64,000 nucleotides of DNA. It comes from Streptomyces sp. NRRL F-6492. GTDB taxonomy: Bacteria; Actinomycetota; Actinomycetes; Streptomycetales; Streptomycetaceae. A program made the translations under genes and the position numbers. The notes beneath the pieces were generated by a model. That model did not search any database. It was not told the origin of the DNA and saw only the letters and a list, made by a program, of their open reading frames with translations. The stretch spans positions 62,001-126,000 of the forward strand of contig NZ_LGEG01000222.1 of assembly GCF_001280125.1 (NCBI RefSeq), in the 5' to 3' direction. Shown here piece after piece: positions 16,263 to 24,095 of this stretch (positions within the stretch are counted from its first letter, which is position 1; each line of letters begins with the position of its first letter).

Positions 16263-17018
16263 ATGGGCGAGAGCAAGCTGGCCGGACAGTTCTTCGACGC
16301 CGCGATCGGCCTGCTCCAGGAGGTGCGCGACGGGGACTCCGCCGAGATCGCCGCCGCCGGGGAGGCCATCGCCGAGGCCGTCGCGAACGGCAACCGGCTC
16401 TTCGCGTTCGGCGCGGGCCACTCCTCCCTCGCCGCGCAGGACGTCGTCTACCGGGCCGGCGGCCTGGCCCTCATGAACCTCCTCGCCGTCCCCGGCGTCG
16501 TCGGCGTCGACGTCATGCCGGCCACGCTCGGCTCCGCCCTGGAGCGGGTCGACGGCCTCGCGGGCGCGGTCCTCGACTCCTCCCCCGTCAAGGCCGGGGA
16601 CGTCCTGATCATCATCTCCCTCTCCGGGCGCAACGCCCTGCCCGTCGAGATGGCCATGAACGCCCGCGCGCTGGGCCTCACCGTCATCGGCGTCACCTCG
16701 GTGGCGTACGCGACGGAGACGAAGTCCCGGCACGTCTCGGGGACGTACCTCAAGGACCACTGCGACGTCGTCCTCGACTCCCGGATCGCCGTCGGGGACG
16801 CGGAGCTGACGCACGAGGGCATCGAGGCGCCCTTCGCGCCCGCCTCCACCGTCGTCACCAGCGCCCTCATGCAGGCCACCCTGGCCGCCGCCGCCGAGGC
16901 GCTCGTCCGGCGCGGCATCGAGCCGCCGCTGCTGCGCTCGGGGAACGTGGACGGCGGGCACGAGTGGAACGGGCGCGTGATGACGGAGTACGGCGACCGG
17001 ATCTTCTACCGGCGCTGA
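16263..17018 (+). CDS. SIS-domain protein (UPF0309 family)
   Basis: A 251-residue single SIS (sugar isomerase) domain. It contains FGAGHSSLAAQDVVYRAGGL, then LIIISLSGRNALPVEMAMNA, the phosphosugar-binding S/T loop. It lacks a catalytic glucosamine-6-phosphate synthase partner domain and is probably a phosphosugar-binding or isomerising protein. AAGGAG precedes the ATG at 16263. It diverges from dmdR1, and the same pairing is known in S. coelicolor (SCO4393/SCO4394, recalled from memory). Confidence 0.9.
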   Translation: MGESKLAGQFFDAAIGLLQEVRDGDSAEIAAAGEAIAEAVANGNRLFAFGAGHSSLAAQDVVYRAGGLALMNLLAVPGVVGVDVMPATLGSALERVDGLAGAVLDSSPVKAGDVLIIISLSGRNALPVEMAMNARALGLTVIGVTSVAYATETKSRHVSGTYLKDHCDVVLDSRIAVGDAELTHEGIEAPFAPASTVVTSALMQATLAAAAEALVRRGIEPPLLRSGNVDGGHEWNGRVMTEYGDRIFYRR

Positions 17019-17090
17019 AGGCTGGGGCGGGGCCGGGGGGGGCGGGGCGGCCGGGCCGGTGCCGGGGGGCCGGGGCCGGACCCGACCCCG

Positions 17091-18050
17091 TCAGCGCAGG
17101 TCCAGCAGCTCCGTCACGCGGGTGAAGCCGTCCGTGCCGTGGCCCAGGTCCACGGCACGGCGGGTCAGGGCCGCCGCCGCGCGCATGACGCTCGCGTCGA
17201 GCCCGTGGCCCTCGGCGGCGTGCACCACGTGCTCCATGGTCGACAGGCCCGAGGTGAGCGGGTTGCCCTCGCCCGAGTACGTACGGGCGTCCACGTCCTC
17301 GGCCCACTCCTGGAACAGCGGCGGCAGGATCGCCCCGATGCCCCGCGCGAACGGCGCCAGCTCCCGGGCCGTGACCCCCTCCGCGCGGGCGAGCGCGAGG
17401 GCGTGCACGTACCCCGCCATCGACGTCCAGAAGATGTCGAGCAGCGCGACGTCGTACGCGGCGGCCCGGCCGATGTCCCCGCCCAGGTGCGTGTGGGCGC
17501 CGCCCAGCGCGTCGAGCACCGGCCGGTGCTCGCGGTAGAGCTCCTCGGGACCGCTGTGCAGGAACACCCCCTCGGGCGTCCCGATGGTCGGGGTCGGGGT
17601 CATGATGGCGCCGTCCAGGTAGCCGATGCCGTGCTCCGCCGCCCAGCGGTCGGTGTCGCGCGCCCGCTCCGGGACGTCGGCGCTCAGGTTCGCCACCGTC
17701 CGCCCCTTGAGCGCGTCCGTGACCTCCGGCCGCCGCAGTACGGCGTCGGTGGCGTCGTAGTTGACCAGGCAGACCACCGTGAGCCCGCTCGCCGCGACCG
17801 CCTCCTCGGCGCTCGCGGCGAGGACCGCGCCCCGCCCGGCCAGGTCCCCCTCCCGGCCCGGGGTCCTGTTCCAGACGGTGGTCCGCACTCCGGCGTCCAG
17901 GAACGCGCCGGCCAGCGCCCGGCCCATGGGCCCGAGCCCGAGAACCGTCACGGAGGGCCGGACGGAAGGCTGTTCGGCGCGCCGGGCGGAGCGCCGGGCG
18001 GGGTGCTGTTCGGGGCTCTGGGCGGGGTGCTGTTCGGGGGAAGAAGGCAT
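17091..18050 (-). CDS. NAD(P)-dependent dehydrogenase of the imine-reductase/beta-hydroxyacid type
   Basis: A 319-residue protein. After a repetitive 30-residue leader (EQHPAQSPEQHPARRSARRA) comes a Rossmann start VTVLGLGPMGRALAGAFLDA with NRTPGR at the end of beta 2, which favours NADPH. The helical dimer domain holds DVALLDIFWTSMAGYVHALA, the place where imine reductases carry a D or Y near the active site. This fits IREDs better than 6-phosphogluconate-type enzymes. It diverges from an HxlR regulator, its likely controller. Substrate unknown. Confidence 0.8.
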   Translation of the reverse strand: MPSSPEQHPAQSPEQHPARRSARRAEQPSVRPSVTVLGLGPMGRALAGAFLDAGVRTTVWNRTPGREGDLAGRGAVLAASAEEAVAASGLTVVCLVNYDATDAVLRRPEVTDALKGRTVANLSADVPERARDTDRWAAEHGIGYLDGAIMTPTPTIGTPEGVFLHSGPEELYREHRPVLDALGGAHTHLGGDIGRAAAYDVALLDIFWTSMAGYVHALALARAEGVTARELAPFARGIGAILPPLFQEWAEDVDARTYSGEGNPLTSGLSTMEHVVHAAEGHGLDASVMRAAAALTRRAVDLGHGTDGFTRVTELLDLR

Positions 18051-18052
18051 GG

Positions 18053-18071
18053 GTGTACTTCCTTGTGTACT
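18053..18071. promoter_or_regulatory. Direct repeat GTGTACT in the IRED/HxlR divergent space
   Basis: GTGTACT occurs at 18053-18059 and 18065-18071, 12 bases apart, just upstream of the dehydrogenase start and opposite the HxlR gene. It is a plausible but unproven HxlR site. Confidence 0.3.
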
Positions 18072-18112
18072 GAGGTGGACACGTGGGTGACCGAGCGAGG
18101 AGGGGGGCGCGC

Positions 18113-18463
18113 ATGACACGCCGCCGGACCCAGGACACGAACATCTGCGGCGTCACCGCCGCGATCTCCGTGATCGACGGCAAGTGGAAGACGTGGCTGC
18201 TGTGGGTGCTGGAGTCCGGCCCGCACCGGCCCGGCGAACTGCGCCGCACACTCCCCGGGATCAGCGAGAAGGTGCTGACCCAGGCGCTGCGGGAGATGGT
18301 GGAGGACGGTCTCGTGCACCGCGAGGCGCACGACGTCCTGCCGCCGAAGACCGTCTACTCGCTGACGGAGCCCGGACGTGAACTGTCCGAGCTGCTCGGC
18401 CCCTTGTCGGACTGGGGCCACCGGCGTCTCGACCGGCTCGCGGAAGCGCGGACCGCTTCCTGA
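18113..18463 (+). CDS. HxlR-family regulator
   Basis: A 116-residue winged-helix protein with the family pattern: a conserved cysteine early (NICGVTAAISVIDGKWKTWL), FELR-like RPGELRRTLPGISEKVLTQA and the wing ED GLVHREAHDVLPPKTVYSLT. HxlR proteins often sense aldehydes or oxidants through that Cys. GAGGAGGGG precedes the ATG at 18113. Divergence from the IRED-like gene suggests they form one switch. Confidence 0.9.
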   Translation: MTRRRTQDTNICGVTAAISVIDGKWKTWLLWVLESGPHRPGELRRTLPGISEKVLTQALREMVEDGLVHREAHDVLPPKTVYSLTEPGRELSELLGPLSDWGHRRLDRLAEARTAS

Positions 18464-18482
18464 GGCCCTGGTGCTCCCCTCT

Positions 18483-18523
18483 CCGTCCGGGCCCACCACC
18501 AGGTTCTCCCGGGCCCCGGACGG
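18483..18523. terminator. Hairpin after the HxlR gene
   Basis: CCGTCCGGGCCC pairs with GGGCCCCGGACGG (one bulged base), 20 bases after the stop. It probably ends HxlR transcription. Confidence 0.55.
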
Positions 18524-18640
18524 CGACAAGCACCCACAAAAAAGTGGGTGTGGGGGCGGGCGGACGGCCACGGGGACGACGGTCCGCGGACCGTGCGCGT
18601 CGGGGAGAGCCGGGCCCCGGCGGTGCTCCCGGAAGCGATC

Positions 18641-18697
18641 CCCGCCGTACGGCCCCCCGCCGTACGACCCCCCGCCGTACGACCCCCCGCCGTACGG
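18641..18697. repeat. 15-bp tandem repeat (CCCCCCGCCGTACGA)
   Basis: Four copies, the first truncated, in register at 18653, 18668 and 18683. The 18524-18771 interval holds no gene I can support apart from this repeat. Confidence 0.8.
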
Positions 18698-18771
18698 CCG
18701 CCCGATCCGGGAGCCCGTGGGCGGCACCAGGTGTCCGACCGTCCGGCACGACGCCGTACACGGCGGCTTCC

Positions 18772-19566
18772 TCAGGAGTCGTACGGAGCCGTGTCGTCCG
18801 GGTCGTACGTGTCGTCCGCGTCGTACGTGTCGTCCGCGTCGTCCGGCGTCTCCTCCGCCTTCGTGGAGAGGACCTCGCGGGCCTGTTCGGCGGCGCGGGC
18901 GAGGCTCTCGGCGACGAAGTCGAGGAAGCGGGCGACGTTCTCCAGGCGGACGGCGGCCGGGGTGCCGGGGCCGAGGACGCCGACGCCCTGCCGGGCGATC
19001 CCGACCTGGTCGTTGAGGGACCGGACGCTGGCGACCATCGACTGGTACCAGACGTCGGAGTCGACGACGTAGCGCTCGCGGCGGCGCTCGTCGCGCTCCC
19101 TGCGGACGAGGGTCTGCCCCTCCAGGAACGCGATCGACTTGGACACGGTCGCCGGGCTGACCTGGAGGTGCCGGGCGAGCTCGGCCGCCGTCAGGCTGCC
19201 GGCGTCGGTCAGGAGGAGGGCCACCATCACCCGGGCCATCATCTTGGACAGCCCCGACTGCATCATGACGGTGGTGAACAGCTCCTCGTAGGCGCGCACG
19301 GCCTCGGGGTCGCGCCCGTGCGGCTGGGGGGCCGGCTCCGCGCCCCGGGGGCTGACGGGCGGCCTGCGCCGGTGGGCGCGCTGCTCCGTGGCGCGGTGGG
19401 CCAGGTCCGCGCGGTACCCGGCGGGGCCGCCGTTGCGCATCACCTCGCGCGTGATCGTCGAGGTGGGGCGGTCCAGGCCCCTGGCGATCTCCGCGTAGGC
19501 GAGGCCGTCGGCCAGCCCCAGCGCGATCTGCTGACGGTCCTGCTGAGTGAGCCTGCCTCCGGGCAT
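18772..19566 (-). CDS. IS30-type HTH fused to a MarR domain
   Basis: A 264-residue protein. Residues 1-60 (RLTQQDRQQIALGLADGLAY, AEIARGLDRPTSTITREVMR, then NGGPAGYRADLAHRA) have the N-terminal helix-turn-helix pattern of IS30-family transposases. After a linker, residues about 90-215 are a MarR/GbsR winged helix (LTAAELARHLQVSPATVSKS, RRERDERRRERYVV). The tail is an acidic DDTYDADDTYDPDDT repeat. The ATG at 19566 faces a divergent DUF4097-DrrAB operon across AT-rich palindromes, so it probably represses that operon. Confidence 0.85.
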   Translation of the reverse strand: MPGGRLTQQDRQQIALGLADGLAYAEIARGLDRPTSTITREVMRNGGPAGYRADLAHRATEQRAHRRRPPVSPRGAEPAPQPHGRDPEAVRAYEELFTTVMMQSGLSKMMARVMVALLLTDAGSLTAAELARHLQVSPATVSKSIAFLEGQTLVRRERDERRRERYVVDSDVWYQSMVASVRSLNDQVGIARQGVGVLGPGTPAAVRLENVARFLDFVAESLARAAEQAREVLSTKAEETPDDADDTYDADDTYDPDDTAPYDS

Positions 19567-19616
19567 CGCGGTCTCCTTCGTTCTCCCTGAGGTCCCCAGC
19601 ATAGCGTTCACTCTCA

Positions 19617-19682
19617 TTCCATTGCAATGGAACCAGTGTCTGACGTTGCGTTAAATCCATCTCTAGTGCAACGATTTAACGC
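19617..19682. promoter_or_regulatory. AT-rich operator cluster between MarR fusion and DUF4097 operon
   Basis: TTCCATTGCAATGGAA at 19617-19632 is a perfect 16-bp palindrome. GCGTTAAATC at 19648-19657 is mirrored by GATTTAACGC at 19673-19682. Further TTGC/GCAA half-sites continue to about 19750. The whole 19610-19790 interval is strikingly AT-rich for this chromosome. Two HTH types in the regulator could use two motif types. Confidence 0.7.
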
Positions 19683-19789
19683 TTCTGAGCTGCGGTTACG
19701 CAATTTCTATGCAACTACATCGTTGCCAACCCTTCGAACGCAACGTAGCTTTTCCTACATCGGAAACGACGCGAAACAAGGAGAACACC

Positions 19790-20452
19790 ATGCAGACCTT
19801 CGCCACCCCCGCCCCGATCTCCACCGTCCTCGACATCCCCGCCGGACGGATCCAGATCATCGCCGCCGACCGCACCGACACCGTGGTCGAGGTCCTCCCC
19901 GCGAACGCCGCGAAGAGCCGTGACGTGAAAGCCGCGGAGCAGACCGGCGTCGCGTACGCCGACGGCGTCCTGCGGATCGAAGTCCCCGCGAAGAACCGGA
20001 ACTTCGGCCCCTCCGGGTCCGTCGAGGTGACGGTCCGGGTGCCCACCGGCTCCCACGTCGAGGCGAAGGCGGCCGCCACCGAGTTCCGCGCCGTGGGCCG
20101 GCTCGGCGACGTCGTCTTCGACGGCGCGTACCGGCAGATCAAGATCGACGAGGCCGCGGGCGTCCGCCTCACCGCGACCGACGGCGACGTCGAGGTCGGC
20201 CGGCTGAACGGCCCCGCCGAGATCAGCACCCAGCGGGGCGACATCCGGATCGTCGAGGCCGTGCGCGGCAAGGTCGTGCTCCGCACCCAGGACGGCGACA
20301 TCTCGGTCGGCGCCGCCGCCGGGGTCTCCGCCTCCCTCGACGCCGGCACCACCCTCGGCCGCGTCGGCAACGACCTGAGGAACGACGGCACCGCCGTGCT
20401 CGCCGTCCACGCGACCACCACCCGGGGCGACATCACCGCCCGCAGCCTCTGA
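19790..20452 (+). CDS. DUF4097-family beta-repeat protein
   Basis: A 220-residue protein of regular short strands (GRIQIIAADRTDTVVEVLPA, VRLTATDGDVEVGRLNGPAE, GKVVLRTQDGDISVGAAAG), the pattern of DUF4097/adhesin-like beta-helix proteins. No signal peptide or membrane helix is visible, so it appears cytoplasmic. CAAGGAG precedes the ATG. It is first in an operon with a DrrAB-type exporter, 37 bases upstream of the ATPase gene. Its role beside the exporter is unknown. Confidence 0.85.
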   Translation: MQTFATPAPISTVLDIPAGRIQIIAADRTDTVVEVLPANAAKSRDVKAAEQTGVAYADGVLRIEVPAKNRNFGPSGSVEVTVRVPTGSHVEAKAAATEFRAVGRLGDVVFDGAYRQIKIDEAAGVRLTATDGDVEVGRLNGPAEISTQRGDIRIVEAVRGKVVLRTQDGDISVGAAAGVSASLDAGTTLGRVGNDLRNDGTAVLAVHATTTRGDITARSL

Positions 20453-20489
20453 CCCGCCCGCCCACACCCCATCACCCAAGGAGCACCCC

Positions 20490-21491
20490 ATGACCGACCT
20501 GGCCATCGCGGCGACCGGGCTGCGCAAGTCCTACGGGGACAAGGTCGTGCTCGACGGCATCGACCTCGCCGTCCCCGAAGGAACGGTCTTCTCCCTGCTC
20601 GGCCCGAACGGCGCGGGCAAGACCACCGCCGTCAAGATCCTCTCCACGCTCGTCACCGCCGACGCCGGGGACCTGCGGGTCGGCGGCCACGACCTGGCCG
20701 CCGCCCCGCAGGCGGTACGGGCCGCCATCGGCGTCACCGGGCAGTTCTCCGCCGTCGACGGCCTGATCACGGGCGAGGAGAACATGCTCCTGATGGCCGA
20801 CCTGCACCACCTGCCCAAGCGGGAGGGACGCCGGGTGACCGCCGAACTCCTGGAGCGCTTCGACCTGGTGGAGGCGGCGAAGAAGCCCGCCGCCGGCTAC
20901 TCCGGCGGCATGAAGCGCCGCCTGGACATCGCCATGACCCTGGTCGGCGACCCGCGGATCATCTTCCTCGACGAGCCCACCACCGGCCTCGACCCCCGCT
21001 CGCGGCACACCATGTGGCAGATCATCCGCGAACTGGTCACCGGCGGCGTCACCGTCTTCCTCACCACCCAGTACCTGGAGGAGGCCGACCAGCTCGCCGA
21101 CCGCATCGCCGTGCTCCACGACGGGAGGATCGCCGCCGAGGGCACCGCCGAGGAGCTCAAGCGACTGGTCCCCGGAGGACACGTGCGGCTGCGCTTCTCC
21201 GACCCCGCCGCCTACCGCACCGCCGTCGCGAACCTGCGCGGGGCCACCACCGACGACGAGGCGCTCACCCTCCAGATCCCCAGCGACGGCAGCCAGCGCG
21301 CCCTGCGCACCGTCCTGGACCAGCTGGACACGGCCGGCGTCGAGGCCGACGAACTGACCGTGCACACCCCGGACCTCGACGACGTCTTCTTCGCCCTCAC
21401 CGGCACCACCGGCACCACCGGCGTCCCCGCACAGCCCTCCCAGCCCTCCCAGACCTCCCAGACCTCCCAGACCGAGGAGACCGTCCGATGA
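20490..21491 (+). CDS. DrrA-type ABC exporter ATPase
   Basis: A 333-residue ATPase with Walker [10 protein letters not shown], signature YSGGMKRRLDIAMTL, Walker [17 protein letters not shown] and H-loop TTQYLEEAD. The C-terminal region (TVLDQLDTAGVEADELTVHT, then PDLDDVFFALTG) is typical of daunorubicin-resistance DrrA proteins. A tail of TSQTSQ repeats ends it. ATGA overlap with the permease at 21488-21491. It probably exports a hydrophobic compound. Confidence 0.9.
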   Translation: MTDLAIAATGLRKSYGDKVVLDGIDLAVPEGTVFSLLGPNGAGKTTAVKILSTLVTADAGDLRVGGHDLAAAPQAVRAAIGVTGQFSAVDGLITGEENMLLMADLHHLPKREGRRVTAELLERFDLVEAAKKPAAGYSGGMKRRLDIAMTLVGDPRIIFLDEPTTGLDPRSRHTMWQIIRELVTGGVTVFLTTQYLEEADQLADRIAVLHDGRIAAEGTAEELKRLVPGGHVRLRFSDPAAYRTAVANLRGATTDDEALTLQIPSDGSQRALRTVLDQLDTAGVEADELTVHTPDLDDVFFALTGTTGTTGVPAQPSQPSQTSQTSQTEETVR

Positions 21492-22276
21492 GCTCCCTCT
21501 CCCTCGCCGTGCGCGACTCGTCCACGATGCTGCGCCGCAACCTCCTGCACGTCCGCCGCTACCCCTCACTCACCCTGAACCTGCTGCTCACCCCGGTGAT
21601 GCTCCTGCTGCTGTTCGTCTACGTCTTCGGCGACGCGATGAGCGCGGGCCTGGCCGGCGGCGGGGGCCGCGACGCCTACATCGCCTACGTCGTCCCGGGC
21701 ATCCTGCTCATGACCATCGGCTCCACCGTCGTCGGCGCCGCCGTCTCCGTGGCCATGGACAAGAACGAGGGGATCATCGCCCGCTTCCGCACCATGGCCA
21801 TCCACCGCGGTTCCCTCCTCGTCGGGCACGTGGTCGGCAGCGTGATGCAGTCGCTCGCCAGCGTCCTCCTCGTCGGCGCCGTCGGCCTCGCCATCGGTTT
21901 CCGCTCCACCGACGCCACCGCCCTGGAATGGCTGGCCGCCCTCGGCCTGATCGCGCTCTTCGCCCTCGCGCTCACCTGGATCGCGGTCGGGATGGGCATG
22001 GCCAGCCCCAACGCCGAGGGCGCCAGCAACAGCGCCACGCCCCTGATCCTGCTGCCCCTGATCTCCAGCGCCTTCGTGCCGCTGGACTCGATGCCCGGCT
22101 GGTTCCGGCCCATCGCGGAGTACCAGCCCTTCACGCCGGCCATCGAGACCCTGCGCGGCCTGCTGCTCGGCACCGAGATCGGCCACAACGGGTGGCTCGC
22201 CGTCGCCTGGTCCCTGGCCCTCGTCGCGCTCGGCTACCGCTGGTCGACCGCCGCCTTCCGGCGCGACCCGGCGTGA
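21488..22276 (+). CDS. DrrB-type ABC-2 permease
   Basis: A 262-residue membrane protein with about six helices (LTLNLLLTPVMLLLLFVYVF, YIAYVVPGILLMTIGSTVVG, WLAALGLIALFALALTWIAV) and the conserved ABC-2 segment NEGIIARFRTMAIHR. It is the membrane half of the exporter with the coupled ATPase. It is the last gene of the DUF4097 operon and is followed by a strong terminator. Confidence 0.9.
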   Translation: MSSLSLAVRDSSTMLRRNLLHVRRYPSLTLNLLLTPVMLLLLFVYVFGDAMSAGLAGGGGRDAYIAYVVPGILLMTIGSTVVGAAVSVAMDKNEGIIARFRTMAIHRGSLLVGHVVGSVMQSLASVLLVGAVGLAIGFRSTDATALEWLAALGLIALFALALTWIAVGMGMASPNAEGASNSATPLILLPLISSAFVPLDSMPGWFRPIAEYQPFTPAIETLRGLLLGTEIGHNGWLAVAWSLALVALGYRWSTAAFRRDPA

Positions 22277-22279
22277 CCG

Positions 22280-22333
22280 GTACGACCAGTACGACCCGTA
22301 CGACCCGTACGACCAGTGCGACCCGTACGAAAA
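22280..22333. repeat. 9-bp tandem repeat GTACGACCC
   Basis: Six copies with small changes (GTACGACCA, GTACGACCC, GTGCGACCC) directly after the permease stop and before the terminator hairpin. Confidence 0.85.
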
Positions 22334-22335
22334 GC

Positions 22336-22363
22336 GGGCCCCCGGCGAGTGCGCCGGGGGCCC
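22336..22363. terminator. Bidirectional terminator between exporter and PAS gene
   Basis: Perfect 12-bp stem GGGCCCCCGGCG / CGCCGGGGGCCC with the loop AGTG. It serves the converging exporter operon and PAS gene. Confidence 0.85.
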
Positions 22364-22365
22364 GA

Positions 22366-23700
22366 TCAGTACGCCGGAGCGCCGTCCCCGAGGGCCAGGG
22401 ACGCCGCCACCCCCGTCGCCACCGACTCCGCGAAGACCACGTCCTCGCGCTCGAAGGCCGGTCGGCAGGAGGCCCGCAGGAAGGTGAGGACGCCCAGCGT
22501 CCGGCCCCGGGAGCGCAGCACCACGCACAGGGAGTGCGCCGCGTCGCCGGGCCACTGGTGGGCCTCCGCCCACACCTCGGCGGTACGGCCCGCGCTCGCC
22601 CGGACCGCGCCGACCCGGTCCCACGCCTGGAGCGCCGGATGCCTCGGCCCGTACCGCAGCGGGATGCCGCCGCCCACGGGCGGGGAGGACGGGCCGGGCG
22701 CGGCCGCCGGGACGGCCAGGGACCGCGTCAGGCGCCGGTCGCCCGCCACCCGGTCCACCAGGGCGTGGTCCGCGAACCCGGCCAGGGCGAACTCCAGGAG
22801 GACCGTCGCCGCCTCCGCCGGGTCCTCGCACTCGGCCGCCGCCGCGCCCGCCCGGTGCAGCTGGCTCCACCGGAACCGCAGCCGGTCCGCCCCCCGCGCC
22901 GCGAGCCGCTCCTCGGTCACGTCCTGGAACAGCCAGGCCACCCCCAGCGGCACCGCCGCCTCCGTCATCGGGGACGCCAGCCGCAGGAAACCGCTGCGCC
23001 AGCACCGGCGCCGCTCCCCCGAGGCCGTCCGCAGCGTCACCCACACCTCGGCGGGCGCGGGCGGCGTGCCCTCCGCCAGGACGTGCTGGAAGGCGGCCTC
23101 CAGCTCCTCGGCGCCGTGCACGACGACGTCGCCGAGCGGACGCCCGAGCAGAGTCGTGCGCCCGGCCCCGAAGGCGCGGGCCGCGTGGGCGTTGACCATG
23201 GCGGGGCGCAGGTCGGCGTCGACCAGGACGACGCCCCAGGAGGCGTCGTCGAACAGGGCCTCGCTGAGCGCGACCGAACGCTCCAGGTCGAGCTGGACGT
23301 GGACCTCGCTGAACGCGCAGTACACCCCGGCCGGCGCGCCGTCCGCGCCGCGCACCCCGGCCGCCTGGCTCCGTACGAGCACCCGCCCGCCGTCCTTGCG
23401 CAGCAGCACGAACTCGTGCACCTGCCGGCCGGGCCCCTTCATGGCCCCCATCAGGCGCCCCAGGGTCTCCTCGGCGTCCGCGCTCCGCGCCGCCCACCCC
23501 TCGAACCCCCGCCGCCCGACCGCCTCCGCGGCGGACCACCCGAGGATCCGCTCGGCCTCCCGGTTCCAGTGCGTGACCGTCCCGTCGGCACCGAAGGCAC
23601 AGAGCGCCGCGTCCATCCCGTCGAGCAGCGCGGCCAGCAGATCGGCCCCCGCACCGGGAACGGAAGCGGTATCACTCGTGGACTCCGCGAAAGCACTCAC
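22366..23700 (-). CDS. PAS-domain protein
   Basis: About 444 residues. Residues about 20-135 form a first PAS (LDGMDAALCAFGADGTVTHW, NREAERILGWSAAEAVGRRG) and about 145-270 a second one (DDASWGVVLVDADLRPAMVN). The C-terminal 150 residues look GAF-like (VVLRSRGRTLGVLTFLRASC). No kinase, phosphatase or GGDEF output domain follows, so it may act through protein contact. The GTG at 23700 has a GGGGGG ribosome site; the in-frame ATG at 23766 has none. Confidence 0.8.
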   Translation of the reverse strand: MSAFAESTSDTASVPGAGADLLAALLDGMDAALCAFGADGTVTHWNREAERILGWSAAEAVGRRGFEGWAARSADAEETLGRLMGAMKGPGRQVHEFVLLRKDGGRVLVRSQAAGVRGADGAPAGVYCAFSEVHVQLDLERSVALSEALFDDASWGVVLVDADLRPAMVNAHAARAFGAGRTTLLGRPLGDVVVHGAEELEAAFQHVLAEGTPPAPAEVWVTLRTASGERRRCWRSGFLRLASPMTEAAVPLGVAWLFQDVTEERLAARGADRLRFRWSQLHRAGAAAAECEDPAEAATVLLEFALAGFADHALVDRVAGDRRLTRSLAVPAAAPGPSSPPVGGGIPLRYGPRHPALQAWDRVGAVRASAGRTAEVWAEAHQWPGDAAHSLCVVLRSRGRTLGVLTFLRASCRPAFEREDVVFAESVATGVAASLALGDGAPAY

Positions 23701-23831
23701 CCGACACCCCCCATGCTGTGAACCATTCAACTGGAACGTGACGCAGGGCACACCGTCTTCGCCCATATTGTTTCCTCCCGGAAACGAACGGGGACGGGGG
23801 AACGAGCCCTCCGGAGACGTGAATAAACCCC

Positions 23832-23860
23832 TTGAAGGGGACCGGGCCGGTGCCTAGTGT
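23832..23860 (+). promoter_or_regulatory. Promoter of the structured RNA
   Basis: TTGAAG at 23832-23837, a 17-base spacer, then TAGTGT at 23855-23860. This is good for a Streptomyces housekeeping-sigma promoter. Start of transcription expected near 23867. Confidence 0.6.
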
Positions 23861-23866
23861 GGGGGT

Positions 23867-24076
23867 ACACGCGAAAGGAGGTGATCCGGAAAAATGATTT
23901 CTTTTCGGACTCGTGAGGTGACTGCGGGCTAAGGCCTGCCGTCGCACTCTGTGCACCTCGGCAGGCCAGTCTGCCGAAGACCAACGCAGTCACCCGACCC
24001 GTGAGTCGCCGGTCAGTCCGGCCGGCTCCCGTCCGACCCAGGCGCCTGGGCGGAAGGGACCGAGGCTCACGGGTCG
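23867..24076 (+). ncRNA. Structured RNA with tiny ORF and extreme Shine-Dalgarno
   Basis: A roughly 210-nt transcript is predicted between the divergent PAS gene and convergent pdxH. Helix A: GGTGACTGCG (23917-23926) with CGCAGTCACC (23985-23994). Inside it, helix B: GGCCTGCCG (23933-23941) with CGGCAGGCC (23959-23967), capped by GCAC/GTGC; a competing hairpin uses CGGCAG (23959-23964) with CTGCCG (23971-23976). Helix C: CGACCCGTGAG (23995-24005) with CTCACGGGTCG (24066-24076), closing a junction of hairpins GCCGG/CCGGC (24008-24022) and the 14-bp palindrome CCCAGGCGCCTGGG (24037-24050). No plus-strand gene follows within the intergenic space. Confidence 0.6.
23894..23932 (+). CDS. Twelve-residue ORF within the structured RNA
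   Basis: ATG to TAA encodes MISFRTREVTAG. The site GAAAGGAGGTGATCC at 23873-23887 is fully complementary over 15 bases to the 3' end of 16S rRNA, far longer than usual. The ATG sits in the loop of an A/T-rich hairpin (CCGGAAAA with TTTTCGG). Codons 9-12 form the 5' arm of helix A, so translation would open that helix and block helix B. It looks like a leader peptide or a ribosome-recruiting sRNA; no function is known to me. Confidence 0.5.
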   Translation: MISFRTREVTAG

Positions 24077-24095
24077 TCTGCGTCTCCGGGCCCCG

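Noticed and set aside
18772..19566. IS30 transposase remnant
   Set aside because: Only the N-terminal HTH resembles IS30; no DDE domain, and a complete MarR domain with a plausible start and operator follows.
22366..23539. Long plus- and minus-strand ORFs overlapping the PAS gene
   Set aside because: They are arginine/proline-rich or low-complexity shadows of the PAS frame, as expected at this GC; no ribosome sites or domains.
23873..23887. Stretch complementary to the 16S rRNA 3' end, possibly an rRNA gene fragment
   Set aside because: Only 15 bases match and flanking sequence is unlike rRNA; a promoter and ORF start are in register, so a long Shine-Dalgarno is the better reading.
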